Assembly: GCA_022829145.1 (NCBI GenBank)
Contig: CM040747.1
Location: 40,914,613-40,978,612 of the forward strand
From: Albula goreensis
Lineage: Eukaryota > Chordata > Actinopteri > Albuliformes > Albulidae
Direction: 5' to 3'
Length of the DNA: 64,000 nt
Positions 1 through 11,177 of the stretch are shown one piece after another. The position numbers and the translations under genes are program-made. Each line of letters opens with the position of its first letter. The first letter of the stretch is position 1. Below the pieces are notes generated by a model. That model was not told where the DNA came from. It did not search any database and saw nothing but the letters and a program-made list of their open reading frames with translations.

Positions 1-1073
1 AGCTCTGCTGTGTCTTTCCCTTTGCTTTCCAGAAACTGGAATATTTGCTCACGCAGCTCGAAATATCTGTTCAGTACTTTTCCTCGGCTTAACCATCTCA
101 CCTCTGTGTGATTCGGCATGTCTGCGTATTCCGATCCACACTCTTCCAGAAAAGACTTGAACTGGCGGTGATTCAGACCTTTGGCTCTTATAAAGTTAAC
201 TACTCGTGTTACTGTAGTCATAACATGTTTCATCTTTAGGGCTTTGCCACACAGTGATTCTTGATGTATGATGCAGTGATAAACAGTTTTCCTCCCATAT
301 CTTCTCCCGAACCCTGCCCACCAGTCCACTCTTTTGACCACACATTGCTGGCACACCATCTGTCGTTAATCCCACGAGTTTATCCCACGGCAGCTTCATT
401 TCAGTTACACGTTTGGACACCTCTTCCAAGATTTCCTTTCCTGTGGTTGTGCCATGTATTGATTTTAATCCCAAGAGTTCCTCCGTAACACACAGATTTG
501 AGTCCACTCCGCGGATGAAGACTGACAGCTGGGCAGTATCAGATGTGTCGCTGCTCTCATCCACAGCAAGGGAGAATGCAACAAAATCAGCTGGTCGTAT
601 AGATTGGTGGCAAGATCACATGTGCGATCAGCTACTGTGTTTCTACTCAGGCTCACATTTGAAAATGCTTGCTTTTTCTCTGGGCACATAAGGTCACAAA
701 CTTTCATCATGCACTTTTTCCACAAACTCTCCCTCATTGAAGGGCCGGGCTGATTTTGCGATCTCTGCTGCTACAATAAAACTAGCCTTTACAGCAGCCT
801 CACTTTGTGACATGGCTTTTTTGAACATAGTCTGTTGTGAAAACAAACTTTTTTTTTCATCTCCTCTACTTTTTAGCGCCTTTGAGTCATGTCCAGGCCC
901 TTGTACTTGTCGTGGTGTCTCGTTTCATAGTGTCGTCGGATGTTTTACTCTTTGGTTATAGCCACGTTGGCTCCACATACAAGACAAACAGGTCTGTCTT
1001 TCACATTTGTAAACAGATATTCTGCCTCCCATCTGTCCAGAAAGCTCCCGTTTTCTGCCTTTCTTTTCGCCAT
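1..1073 (-). pseudogene. hAT transposase (BED-finger, ZBED/GTF2IRD2-like), broken
   Basis: On the minus strand an ATG at 1073 opens a transposase-like frame. It starts MAKRKAENGSFLDRWEAEYL and continues into a BED-type zinc finger, visible as VCLVCGANVAI followed by RRHYETRH (C-x2-C ... H-x4-H). Downstream come the hAT core blocks DESSDTSDTAQLSVFIRGVD (about 500-560), [18 protein letters not shown] (about 340-400) and, at the window edge, [20 protein letters not shown]. The family cuts and pastes DNA in the nucleus. The gene is dead: in-frame stops lie just after the second BED cysteine (ITKE-stop) and again about 25 codons later, and frameshifts lie near 600 and near 275. The blocks on either side of each break still read as the same family, so these are decay lesions. 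The C-terminal part lies beyond the left edge. Confidence 0.85.
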
Positions 1074-1287
1074 TTTTGGGAGGGGTAGCACGGTGTCAGT
1101 AGTCGCATGAGGTCTCTATGAGTGCTGTCAATGGAGGAGAGCTGTGACAGACAAATGCCAGCAGAGCACTCTGGGATTTGTATTATTAGCGGTACATGCG
1201 CTGTATAATACCAGTGGGCCAGCTCTAGTAGTCATTTGGTATTGCCTCGTGGGCCAAATATAATTACACCAGAGTTTGACACCTCTG
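1..1287 (-). mobile_element. 5' portion of a hAT (Charlie/ZBED-like) DNA transposon
   Basis: The element enters from the left window edge, and its transposase reads leftward. Its 5' end is visible at 1274-1287: on the minus strand it begins CAGAGGTGTCAAACTC, close to the CAGGGGTGTCAAACTC ends typical of Charlie-type hAT elements. The next bases, 1288-1295 (atctaggt), would be one copy of the 8-bp target duplication expected for hAT. The partner end lies outside the window. About 200 bp of 5' UTR separates the terminus from the transposase start at 1073. Confidence 0.75.
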
Positions 1288-1295
1288 ATCTAGGT

Positions 1296-1415
1296 CATAG
1301 CCAGTAACAATGCTGCTGGGTGTTTGAGTCCCATAGCAGCTGTTACATTACCAATGTGGACTTCCTGCCATAGCCAGTGACAGTGCTGCTGGGAGTTTGA
1401 GTCCCATAACAAACA
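1296..1415. repeat. Short tandem duplication (73-bp period)
   Basis: A block beginning catagccagtaacaatgctg at 1296 recurs at 1369 with few changes, including the shared tail tttgagtcccata. Two imperfect copies at a 73-bp offset, directly outside the hAT terminus. No coding potential is seen. Confidence 0.7.
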
Positions 1416-1626
1416 TGTGCCGATACTGTAATCTGTATCAGATTGTGATTCATTATAATTAGGGGTTTTTAGCAGAGCACTTCCTTTGAATGTGTGCAAT
1501 GACACCACATCAGAGTGAGAGATTCGTCATTCTAATAGATATGAGCCTGAGAAGAGAGGTGAAATAAAGAGTATTCTTCAAGCCAAACCCCATGATGATT
1601 AATACATAGATAAAGAGATATCACAC

Positions 1627-1714
1627 CTTTTTTGTGGGGTTTACATCCATACACTGCTCTCTCCTCTCTGGACTCTTCTGTTCCAGACAGCTGGACTCTG
1701 CTGATTGCTGGACC
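1627..1714 (-). CDS. Candidate NLR-type exon (88 nt)
   Basis: On the minus strand a good acceptor (pyrimidine-rich tract then ctctttgcag) precedes GGTCCAG, the same first bases and phase as the NLR N-terminal repeat exons further right. The 88-nt stretch is open and reads VQQSAESSCLEQKSPERREQ and a short tail ending NPTKK, then a possible donor AAG/GTGTGA. It lies downstream, in the minus sense, of the NLR exon series at 3.8-11.6 kb, so it could be the next exon of that gene. No NACHT or FISNA coding is seen between here and the hAT element at 1287. Identity as an NLR exon is inference from start, phase and the SxxSC pattern. Confidence 0.4.
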
Positions 1715-1842
1715 CTGCAAAGAGGTTTGTGAGGAATCAGAGATCCGACAGAAAGAAACAGTGAATGAAGAAAAGTGAGTGCATTAAAATGTTTTAGAGA
1801 AGCTCAATCATTAGACCTCTGTTTTGTAAAAACCGGGTACAC

Positions 1843-1895
1843 CCACGCGGGGGTGGGGGGTTTGTGGGGTTAGGGTGTTTGGGGGTAGGTTGGGT
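1843..1895 (+). other. G-run cluster, possible G-quadruplex
   Basis: Successive G runs (GGGGG, GGGGGG, GGGG, GGG, GGGGG) with loops of 1-5 bases on the plus strand meet the usual G4 pattern. No function is implied; the surrounding 1.72-3.78 kb carries no gene I can recognise. Confidence 0.5.
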
Positions 1896-3780
1896 CACTC
1901 ATACTTATATCAAACAGTGAACCTGTGGGTAAAACATACCTAACCATATAATTAACCAATGAAATATCCTTCGGGGTGTGAAACAAAAGTTGATAATTGT
2001 TCAAGAAATGTTCACTTCCTTATTATGAGACTAGATTACACATGCCTCTTATTTAACTGTACCTTCAAGCACTAGATAAAATGATTTAAACCTTTCAAGA
2101 AACATCATCACTGATGCACCCTCTCTCCACAGCATGGGAAAAGACCCTAACACCAGAGTCTGGGTCCCTCATGTTAAAGGTTATCATAATGACATCCTGA
2201 GTGTTTGATAACTTCTCTGTTTCATAATTGTGAAGGAAAAATTCTGTGTATAATGCTTATCATATTGCTTATGTTAGAACCTTCACACTGTGACATTCTG
2301 GTCCTGTGGTTTAGGCAGAGCTTGTTCTTTGTGTTAAGATAAAGGCAGCTGAAGTTGTTGATATGTTACGCCTAACAGAGACATATGGACAGAGCCTTTT
2401 TGACATAAGAACTGTCCATATGAAACTTAGAACGTTTGCCATTTTGTCCAGTGAAGGCACCTGCTCATGTAAACACATCAAAGGTGATGCTCTGGGCAGA
2501 TCCCAAAACAGCCACATCAGCTAATTTTATCATTCTCATTATAAAGTGGTGTACAGTCTTAGTTCCTTCAACATTGTACATATCCTGCTCTGAGAACTGT
2601 TCCCTCTGCACAAAGCTCCTGATAAAATATAAATATAATAAAATTAAAATTAAATATAAAAATAAATATCCCAGCTGTGTCTAGGGAAACAGACATATGT
2701 GACACAGACAAAACTGGTCAATCATATTTTTGGTATCAGTTACAAACAACTGACTCAAAAATACTTCCCTTCAGGAAAATAAAACCTTTCATCAAGCCAT
2801 ATTACAAAATTGGAGTCAGCGTAAGGCCATGGCTTAATCTGTACCAGCAGATAGCTGGCTTACGCTGTATATGGCAAATGCAGCTGCTACTAACTTGAAG
2901 ACCACATACTTGATACACATGAAGACGACATACTTGACTCTAGAAAACTGTCAGATACCTCTCTTCATATTCTGCAGTACTTGGCAATGTCTAACACAAA
3001 CCAAGTTAGCAACGTGGCTAGCTAAACTTGGCTCAGAGACTCCTGGGCTCTAATTACACCCTCAGTGTTTGCAGAAGGGACACAAAAACTACCAGGGATG
3101 TGAACAATTTGTCGATACCTTGACTGACGGTCGACAGTCAAACAGGCGAAAATTCTGTTTTTATTAGGTTTTTTATTTACTTAAGTTCAATATGTGGGAT
3201 ATGGATGGATGTTTAGGCTATTTTGCAAAACCAAACTTCTTGTTTCATTAAATACAGTCTCTTATTAATCAGTCTTTTGAAACATGTTAATTGAGGGGTT
3301 TGAGCTTCCGTTAAGCTGAGCAGTGGGCAAAGAACACAAAAATATGGTACACACCAAATAGAACAACATTTTCAGCTTGTGATCTGTGCTAATCATGTGG
3401 CTTAATTTGTTCATTATCCTACATCATAGAATTAAAAATAAAGATTTGTCTGTAATGTGTCGGCTTCAGCATCAGCTCATTGACTGGCAGAAATGAATGT
3501 CGTTCTCATACCTAGAAGCTACACAGCACAGGTCTACTGACGATAGGTCTACTCCAGGCTTCAAACTGAGCCAGCCCAAACAGGGCCTCACAAAAACAGA
3601 GGGTGTGGGTCACTTGAATCGATCTAACATGCTGAAGGAGGGAGTGAGGTATGATGCCATTGGATTCAAGCAGGCTGAGTCACAGAAAAAACATTTTCAC
3701 TAAACCACAAACAACTATCTACAACCATCCTGAGATGATGGTAAATTTCCACCATCCTGAGAAAGTCTTAACGTCATCCT
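1896..3780. other. Non-coding stretch with no recognised gene
   Basis: AT-rich sequence with only short unsupported frames on both strands. Around 3090-3140 the phrase ccagggatgtgaacaa and nearby gtcgac-rich bases resemble the edge of a decayed DNA transposon, but I could not pair it with another end. Confidence 0.4.
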
Positions 3781-3781
3781 C

Positions 3782-3836
3782 TTCCTGCAGCTCTAAGACA
3801 GCTGGGTACAGGTGACCTGCTCTTTCTGCTGGACCC
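3782..3836 (-). pseudogene. Remnant of an NLR N-terminal repeat exon
   Basis: On the minus strand the exon start GGTCCAGCAGAAAGAGCAG and the frame SPVPSC (here RSPVPSCLRAA) are recognisable, matching the exons at 6.5, 8.6, 11.0, 30.2 and 31.4 kb. The acceptor AG is gone (tttttg precedes GGTCC). The exon is cut after the conserved cysteine, where it runs into the 58-bp repeat sequence (gctgcaggaagagg). It is a truncated fifth member of the exon series. Confidence 0.6.
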
Positions 3837-4018
3837 AAAAAGTCAAAACAGACATTGCATATATGTCATTACAGACAATTTGGTGAATTAAAAATTTGGT
3901 GCTAAAAATTGTGAAAATATTCAAGGAATAATCAACTGTTCAAAAAAGCATATTCCTTCACAGAAATAAATCCCGTTGTTTGTTTAAATAAAAAGTTTGG
4001 AGGAATTAATTTACATTT

Positions 4019-6150
4019 TAACCTCATCCTCTTACTGCAGCTCTAACTCACAGCACATGGAGACAGAGCTTCCAGTTAACCTCATCCTCTTACTGCAGCT
4101 CTAACTCACAGCACATGGGGACAGAGCTTCCAGCTAACCTCATCCTCTTACTGCAGCTCTAACTCACAGCACATGGACACAGAGCTTCCAGTTAACCTCA
4201 TCCTCTTACTGCAGCTCTAACTCACAGCACATGGACACAGAGCTTCCAGTTAACCTCATCCTCTCACTGCAGCTCTAACTCACAGCACATGGACACAGAG
4301 CTTCCAGTTAACCTCATCCTCTTACTGCAGCTCTAACTCACAGCACATGGAGACAGAGCTTCCAGTTAACCTCATCCTCTTCCTGCAGCTCTAACTCACA
4401 GCACATGGAGACAGAGCTTCCAGCTAACCTCATCCTCTTACTGCAGCTCTAACTCACAGCACATGGAGACAGAGCTTCCAGTTAACCTCATCCTCTCACT
4501 GCAGCTCTAACTCACAGCACATGGACACAGAGCTTCCAGTTAACCTCATCCTCTTAATGCAGCTCTAACTCACAGCACATGGAGACAGAGCTTCCAGTTA
4601 ACCTCATCCTCTTCCTGCAGCTCTAACTCACAGCACATGGAGAAAGAGCTTCCAGTTAACCTCATCCTCTTACTGCAGCTCTAACTCACTGCACATGGAG
4701 ACAGAGCTTCAAGTTCACCTCATCCTCTCACTGCAGCTCTAACTCACAGCACATGGAGACAGAGCTTCAAGTTAACCTCATCCTCTTACTGCAGCTCTAA
4801 CTCACAGCACATGGAGACAGAGCTTCCAGTTAATCTCATCCTCTTACTGCAGCTCTAACTCACAGCACATGGAGACAGAGCTTCAAGTTAACCTCATCCT
4901 CTTACTGCAGCTCTAACTCACAGGACATGGAGACAGAGAATCCAGTTAACCTCATCCTCTTACTGCAGCTCTAACTCACAGCACATGGAGACACAGCTTC
5001 CAGTTAACCTCATCCTCTTACTGCAGCTCTAACTCACAGCACATGGAGACAGAGCTTCAAGTTAACCTCATTCTCTTACTGCAGCTCTAACTCACAGCAC
5101 ATGGAGACAGAGAATCCAGTCAACCTCATCCTCTTACTGCAGCTCTAACTCACTGCACATGGAGACAGAGCTTCCAGTTCACCTCATCCTCTTACTTCAG
5201 CTCTAACTCACAGCACATGGAGACAGAGCTTCAAGTTAACCTCATCCTCTTACTGCAGCTCTAACTCACAGCACATGGAGACAGAGCTTCCAGTTAATCT
5301 CATCCTCTTACTGCAGCTCTAACTCACAGCACATGGAGACAGAGCTTCAAGTTAACCTCATCCTCTTACTGCAGCTCTAACTCACAGGACATGGAGACAG
5401 AGAATCCAGTTAACCTCATCCTCTTACTGCAGCTCTAACTCACAGCACATGGAGACACAGCTTCCAGTTAACCTCATCCTCTTACTGCAGCTCTAACTCA
5501 CAGCACATGGAGACAGAGCTTCAAGTTAACCTCATTCTCTTACTGCAGCTCTAACTCACAGCACATGGAGACAGAGAATCCAGTCAACCTCATCCTCTTA
5601 CTGCAGCTCTAACTCACTGCACATGGAGACAGAGCTTCAAGTTCACCTCATCCTCTTACTTCAGCTCTAACTCACAGCACATGGACACAGAGCTTCAAGT
5701 TAACCTCATCCTCTTACTGCAGCTCTAACTCACAGCACATGGAGACAGAGCTTCCAGTTAATCTCATCCTCTTACTGCAGCTCTAACTCACAGCACATGG
5801 AGACAGAGCTTCAAGTTAACCTCATCCTCTTACTGCAGCTCTAACTCACAGCACATGGAGACACAGCTTCCAGTTAACCTCATCCTCTTACTGCAGCTCT
5901 AACTCACAGCACATGGAGACAGAGCTTCAAGTTAACCTCATTCTCTTACTGCAGCTCTAACTCACAGCACGTGGAGACAGAGAATCCAGTTAACCTCATC
6001 CTCTTACTGCAGCTCTAACTCAGAGCACATGGAGACAGAGAATCCAGTTAACCTCATCCTCTTACTGCAGCTCTAACTCACAGCACATGGAGACAGAGCT
6101 TCCAGTTAACCTCATCCTCTCACTGCAGCTCTAACTCACAGCACATGGAG
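4019..6150. repeat. 58-bp minisatellite array 1 (about 36 copies)
   Basis: Tandem 58-bp unit containing ttccagttaacctcatcctc, ctgcagctctaactcacagc and acatggagacagagc. Variants (ttccag/ttcaag/aatccag; cagcac/caggac; ttactg/tcactg) are themselves ordered: a block of eight units (464 bp) repeats, for example the rare caggacatgg at 4921 and again at 5385. In the minus sense the array occupies the intron upstream of a truncated NLR exon. Confidence 0.95.
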
Positions 6151-6517
6151 TGAATATCTTATTTTATTATGCAATTAAATAAGTGATATACAAAATGTAG
6201 AACGTTTTTTATCTCTTCTTTGAATCTATTGATTAGCAATGGTTCTGCATTTTGCACAACTGTTTCGGGATTAAGCCTTCATTTTATCAGAAATTTGTGA
6301 AGGACTGCACAGTATGATGAAGAGTGTGATGAAAATGTTTAGTCCTTTAAACTCAGTCCACAGCATGAACACATATTCAGATGAATTCTTTTAGAAAAAA
6401 AATAAATTAAACTTTTTTTAAGTATGGAGAAACTGTGCCCCCACTGTACCTACACCAGACTGTAGCCTTTAAGAGTGAGGAATAAAGAAACAGCAGTATA
6501 AATATGAAGCTTTTCAC
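6151..6517. repeat. Cassette spacer shared by three NLR exon modules (first copy)
   Basis: Non-repetitive spacer starting tgaatatcttattttattat, nearly identical to copies beginning at 8271 and 10682. It ends with ataaagaaacagcagtataa just beside the NLR exon. Spacing between spacers is 2120 and 2411 bp; the difference equals five 58-bp units plus one base, so the cassettes differ mainly in minisatellite length. Confidence 0.9.
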
Positions 6518-6627
6518 CATGGATCAGCTGGAGATTCTCCTCTTAATTTGGGTGGTACCTCCATTGACCTGACACTCCTCACTGACAGACAGCTGGGTAC
6601 AGGTGATCCTGCTCTCTCACCTGGACC
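6518..6627 (-). pseudogene. NLR N-terminal repeat exon, one base short
   Basis: Minus-strand copy of the fish NLR N-terminal repeat exon, with acceptor cttttcacag before GGTCC and donor CATG/GTGAAA. It is 110 nt where its two sisters are 111. One C is missing in ctctctcacc (others ctctctccacc), which shifts the frame before the SPVPSC core, so this copy cannot encode the peptide if spliced as usual. The rest is almost identical to the copies at 8.6 and 11.0 kb, so the lesion is recent or a consensus error. Confidence 0.7.
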
Positions 6628-6648
6628 CTGTGAAAAGAACGAGGAGAA

Positions 6649-8270
6649 AGAGCTTCCAGTTAACCTCATCCTCTTACTGCAGCTCTAACTCACAGCACAT
6701 GGAGACACAGCTTCCAGTTAACCTCATCCTCTTACTGCAGCTCTAACTCACAGCACATGGAGACAGAGCTTCCAGTTAACCTCATCCTCTTCCTGCAGCT
6801 CTAACTCACAGCACATGGAGAAAGAGCTTCCAGTTAAACTCATCCTCTTACTGCAGCTCTAACTCACTGCACATGGAGACAGAGCTTCAAGTTCACCTCA
6901 TCCTCTCACTGCAGCTCTAACTCACAGCACATGGAGACAGAGAATCCAGTTAACCTCATCCTCTTACTGCAGCTCTAACTCACTGAACATGGAGACAGAG
7001 CTTCAAGTTCACCTCATCCTCTTACTTCAGCTCTAACTCACAGCACATGGAGACAGAGCTTCAAGTTAACCTCATCCTCTTACTGCAGCTCTAACTCACA
7101 GCACATGGAGACAGAGCTTCCAGTTAATCTCATCCTCTTACTGCAGCTCTAACTCACAGCACATGGAGACAGAGCTTCAAGTTAACCTCATCCTCTTACT
7201 GCAGCTCTAACTCACAGCACATGGAGACACAGCTTCCAGTTAACCTCATCCTCTTACTGCAGCTCTAACTCACAGCACATGGAGACAGAGCTTCAAGTTA
7301 ACCTCATTCTCTTACTGCAGCTCTAACTCACAGCACGTGGAGACAGAGAATCCAGTTAACCTCATCCTCTTACTGCAGCTCTAACTCACAGCACATGGAG
7401 ACAGAGAATCCAGTTAACCTCATCCTCTTACTGCAGCTCTAACTCACAGCACATGGAGACAGAGCTTCCAGTTAACCTCATCCTCTTACTGCAGCTCTAA
7501 CTCACAGCACATGGAGACAGAGCTTCCAGTTAACCTCATCCTCTTACTGCAGCTCTAACTGAAAGCACATGGAGACAGAGCTTCCAGTTAACCTCATCCT
7601 CTTACTGCAGCTCTAACTCACAGCACATGGAGACAGAGCTTCAAGTTAACCTCATCCTCTTACTGCAGCTCTAACTCACAGCACATGGAGACAGAGAATC
7701 CAGTTAACCTCATCCTCTTACTGCAGCTCTAACTCACAGCACATGGAGACACAGCTTCAAGTTAACCTCATTCTCTTACTGCAGCTCTAACTCACAGCAC
7801 ATGGAGACAGAGCTTCAAGTTAACCTCATCCTCTTACTGCAGCTCTAACTCACAGCACATGGAGACACAGCTTCCAGTTAATCTCATCCTCTTACTGCAG
7901 CTCTAACTCACAGGACATGGAGACAGAGAATCCAGTTAACCTCATCCTCTTACTGCAGCTCTAACTCACAGCACATGGAGACACAGCTTCCAGTTAACCT
8001 CATCCTCTTACTGCAGCTCTAACTCACAGCACATGGAGACAGAGCTTCAAGTTAACCTCATTCTCTTACTGCAGCTCTAACTCACAGCACATGGAGACAG
8101 AGAATCCAGTTAACCTCATCCTCTTACTGCAGCTCTAACTCACAGCACATGGAGACAGAGAATCCAGTTAACCTCATCCTCTTACTGCAGCTCTAACTCA
8201 CAGCACATGGAGACAGAGCTTCCAGTTAACCTCATCCTCTCACTGCAGCTCTAACTCACAGCACATGGAG
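6649..8270. repeat. 58-bp minisatellite array 2 (about 28 copies)
   Basis: Same 58-bp unit as array 1, starting right after the NLR exon acceptor region (gaacgaggagaaagagcttcc) and ending at the next spacer copy. Includes an aactgaaagcac variant unit near 7560 that recurs near 9910 in array 3, evidence that whole cassettes were copied. Confidence 0.95.
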
Positions 8271-8637
8271 TGAATATCTTATTTTATTATGCAATTAAAT
8301 AAGTGATATACAAAATGTAGAACGTTTTTTATCTCTTCTTTGAATCTATTGATTAGCAATGGTTCTGCATTTTGCACAACTGTTTCGGGATTAAGCCTTC
8401 ATTTTATCAGAAATTTGTGAAGGACTGCACAGTATGATGAAGAGTGTGATGAAAATGTTTAGTCCTTTAAACTCAGTCCACAGCATGAACACATATTCAG
8501 ATGAATTCTTTTAGAAAAAAAATAAATTAAACTTTTTTTAAGTATGGAGAAACTGTGCCCCCACTGTACCTACACCAGACTGTAGCCTTTAAGAGTGAGG
8601 AATAAAGAAACAGCAGTATAAATATGAAGCTTTTCAC
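8271..8637. repeat. Cassette spacer, second copy
   Basis: Near-identical to 6151-6517, beginning tgaatatcttattttattat and ending at the donor side of the second repeat exon. No gene of its own. Confidence 0.9.
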
Positions 8638-8748
8638 CATGGATCAGCTGGAGATTCTCCTCTTAATTTGGGTGGTACCTCCATTGACCTGACACTCCTC
8701 ACTGACAGACAGCTGGGTACAGGTGATCCTGCTCTCTCCACCTGGACC
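8638..8748 (-). CDS. NLR N-terminal repeat exon (111 nt, open)
   Basis: On the minus strand an acceptor cttttcacag leads into GGTCCAGGTGGAGAGAGCAG; the exon is open for its whole 111 nt in the phase left by the start exon. It reads VQVERAGSPVPSCLSVRSVR then SMEVPPKLRGESPADP, followed by a weak donor CATG/GTGAAA. The pattern SPxPSCxSxxSxxSM followed by a proline-rich stretch is the repeated N-terminal motif of fish NLR (NLRC3-like) proteins, cytosolic pattern-recognition receptors. Exon ends are symmetrical (one base, 36 codons, two bases), so copies can be added or lost without breaking the frame. Whether this copy is used is unclear because its start exon at 11.6 kb lacks ATG. Confidence 0.7.
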
Positions 8749-8768
8749 CTGTGAAAAGAACGAGGAGA

Positions 8769-10681
8769 AAGAGCTTCCAGTTAACCTCATCCTCTTACTG
8801 CAGCTCTAACTCACAGCACATGGAGGCACAGCTTCCAGTTAACCTCATCCTCTTACTGCAGCTCTAACTCACAGCACATGGAGACAGAGCTTCCAGTTAA
8901 CCTCATCCTCTTCCTGCAGCTCTAACTCACAGCACATGGAGAAAGAGCTTCCAGTTAACCTCATCCTCTTACTGCAGCTCTAACTCACTGCACATGGAGA
9001 CAGAGCTTCAAGTTCACCTCATCCTCTCACTGCAGCTCTAACTCACAGCACATGGAGACAGAGAATCCAGTTAACCTCATCCTCTTACTGCAGCTCTAAC
9101 TCACTGCACATGGAGACAGAGCTTCAAGTTCACCTCATCCTCTTACTTCAGCTCTAACTCACAGCACATGGAGACAGAGCTTCAAGTTAACCTCATCCTC
9201 TTACTGCAGCTCTAACTCACAGCACATGGAGACAGAGCTTCCAGTTAATCTCATCCTCTTACTGCAGCTCTAACTCACAGCACATGGAGACAGAGCTTCA
9301 AGTTAACCTCATCCTCTTACTGCAGCTCTAACTCACAGGACATGGAGACAGAGAATCCAGTTAACCTCATCCTTTTACTGCAGCTCTTACTCACAGCACA
9401 TGGAGACAGAGCTTCCAGTTAACCTCATCCTCTTACTGCAGCTCTAACTCACAGCATATGGAGACAGAGCTTCCAGTTAACCTCATCCTCTTACTGCAGC
9501 TCTAACTCACAGCACATGGAGACACAGCTTCCAGTTAACCTCATCCTCTTACTGCAGCTCTAACTCACAGCACATGGAGACACAGCTTCCAGTTAACCTC
9601 ATCCTCTTACTGCAGCTCTAACTCACAGCACATGGAGACAGAGCTTCAAGTTAACCTCATTCTCTTACTGCAGCTCTAACTCACAGCACGTGGAGACAGA
9701 GAATCCAGTTAACCTCATCCTCTTACTGCAGCTCTAACTCACAGCACATGGAGACAGAGAATCCAGTTAACCTCATCCTCTTACTGCAGCTCTAACTCAC
9801 AGCACATGGAGACAGAGCTTCCAGTTAACCTCATCCTCTTACTGCAGCTCTAACTCACAGCACATGGAGACAGAGCTTCCAGTTAACCTCATCCTCTTAC
9901 TGCAGCTCTAACTGAAAGCACATGGAGACAGAGCTTCCAGTTAACCTCATCCTCTTACTGCAGCTCTAACTCACAGCACATGGAGACAGAGCTTCCAGTT
10001 AACCTCATCCTCTTACTGCAGCTCTCACTCACAGCACATGGAGACAGAGCTTCAAGTTAACCTCATCCTCTTACTGCAGCTCTAACTCACAGCACATGGA
10101 GACAGAGAATCCAGTTCACCTCATCCTCTTACTGCAGCTCTAACTCACAGCACATGGAGACACAGCTTCAAGTTAACCTCATTCTCTTACTGCAGCTCTA
10201 ACTCACAGCACATGGAGACAGAGCTTCAAGTTAACCTCATCCTCTTACTGCAGCTCTAACTCACAGCACATGGAGACACAGCTTCCAGTTAATCTCATCC
10301 TCTTACTGCAGCTCTAACTCACAGCACATGGAGACAGAGCTTCAAGTTAACCTCATCCTCTTACTGCAGCTCTAACTCACAGGACATGGAGACAGAGAAT
10401 CCAGTTAACCTCATCCTCTTACTGCAGCTCTTACTCACAGCACATGGAGACAGAGCTTCCAGTTAACCTCATCCTCTTACTGCAGCTCTAACTCACAGCA
10501 CATGGAGACAGAGCTTCAAGTTAACCTCATCCTCTTACTGCAGCTCTAACTCACAGCACATGGAGACACAGCTTCCAGTTAACCTCATCCTCTTACTGCA
10601 GCTCTAACTCACAGCCCATGGAGACAGAGCTTCAAGTTAACCTCATCCTCTTACTGCAGCTCTAACTCACAGCACATGGAG
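8769..10681. repeat. 58-bp minisatellite array 3 (about 33 copies)
   Basis: Same unit and variants as arrays 1 and 2, bounded on the left by an NLR exon and on the right by the third spacer copy at 10682. About five units longer than array 2. Confidence 0.95.
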
Positions 10682-11048
10682 TGAATATCTTATTTTATTA
10701 TGCAATTAAATAAGTGATATACAAAATGCAGAACGTTTTTTATCTCTTCTTTGAATCTATTGATGAGCAATGGTTCTGCATTTTGCACAACTGTTTCGGG
10801 ATTAAGCCTTCATTGTATCAGAAATTTGTGAAAGACTGCACAGTATGATGAAGAGTGTGATGAAAATGTTTAGTCCTTTAAACTCAGTCCACAGCATGAA
10901 CACATATTCAGATGAATTCTTTTAGAAAAAAAATAAATTAAACTTTTTTTAAGTATGGAGAAACTGTGCCCCCACTGTACCTACACCAGACTGTAGCCTT
11001 TAAGAGTGAGGAATAAAGAAACAGCAGTATAAATATGAAGCTTTTCAC
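10682..11048. repeat. Cassette spacer, third copy
   Basis: Third copy of the tgaatatctt spacer, with a few point differences (for example gatgagcaatgg for gattagcaatgg). No independent gene seen. Confidence 0.9.
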
Positions 11049-11159
11049 CATGGATCAGCTGGAGATCCTCCTCTTAATTTGGGTGGTACCTCCATTGACC
11101 TGACACTCCTCACTGACAGACAGCTGGGTACAGGTGATCCTGCTCTCTCCACCTGGACC
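11049..11159 (-). CDS. NLR N-terminal repeat exon (111 nt, open)
   Basis: Minus-strand exon with acceptor cttttcacag/GGTCC and donor CATG/GTGAAA, 111 nt, open in the NLR phase. It encodes the SPVPSCLSVRSVRSM core and ends SPADP, essentially the same peptide as the exon at 8.6 kb (one codon differs near the 3' end: gatcct versus gattct). It would be the first repeat exon after the start exon at 11561-11619. Confidence 0.7.
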
Positions 11160-11177
11160 CTGTGAAAAGAACGAGGA

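Noticed and set aside
4019..10681. CRISPR-like array of regular repeats
   Set aside because: Units are contiguous 58-bp minisatellite copies with no unique spacers, in a vertebrate nuclear context.
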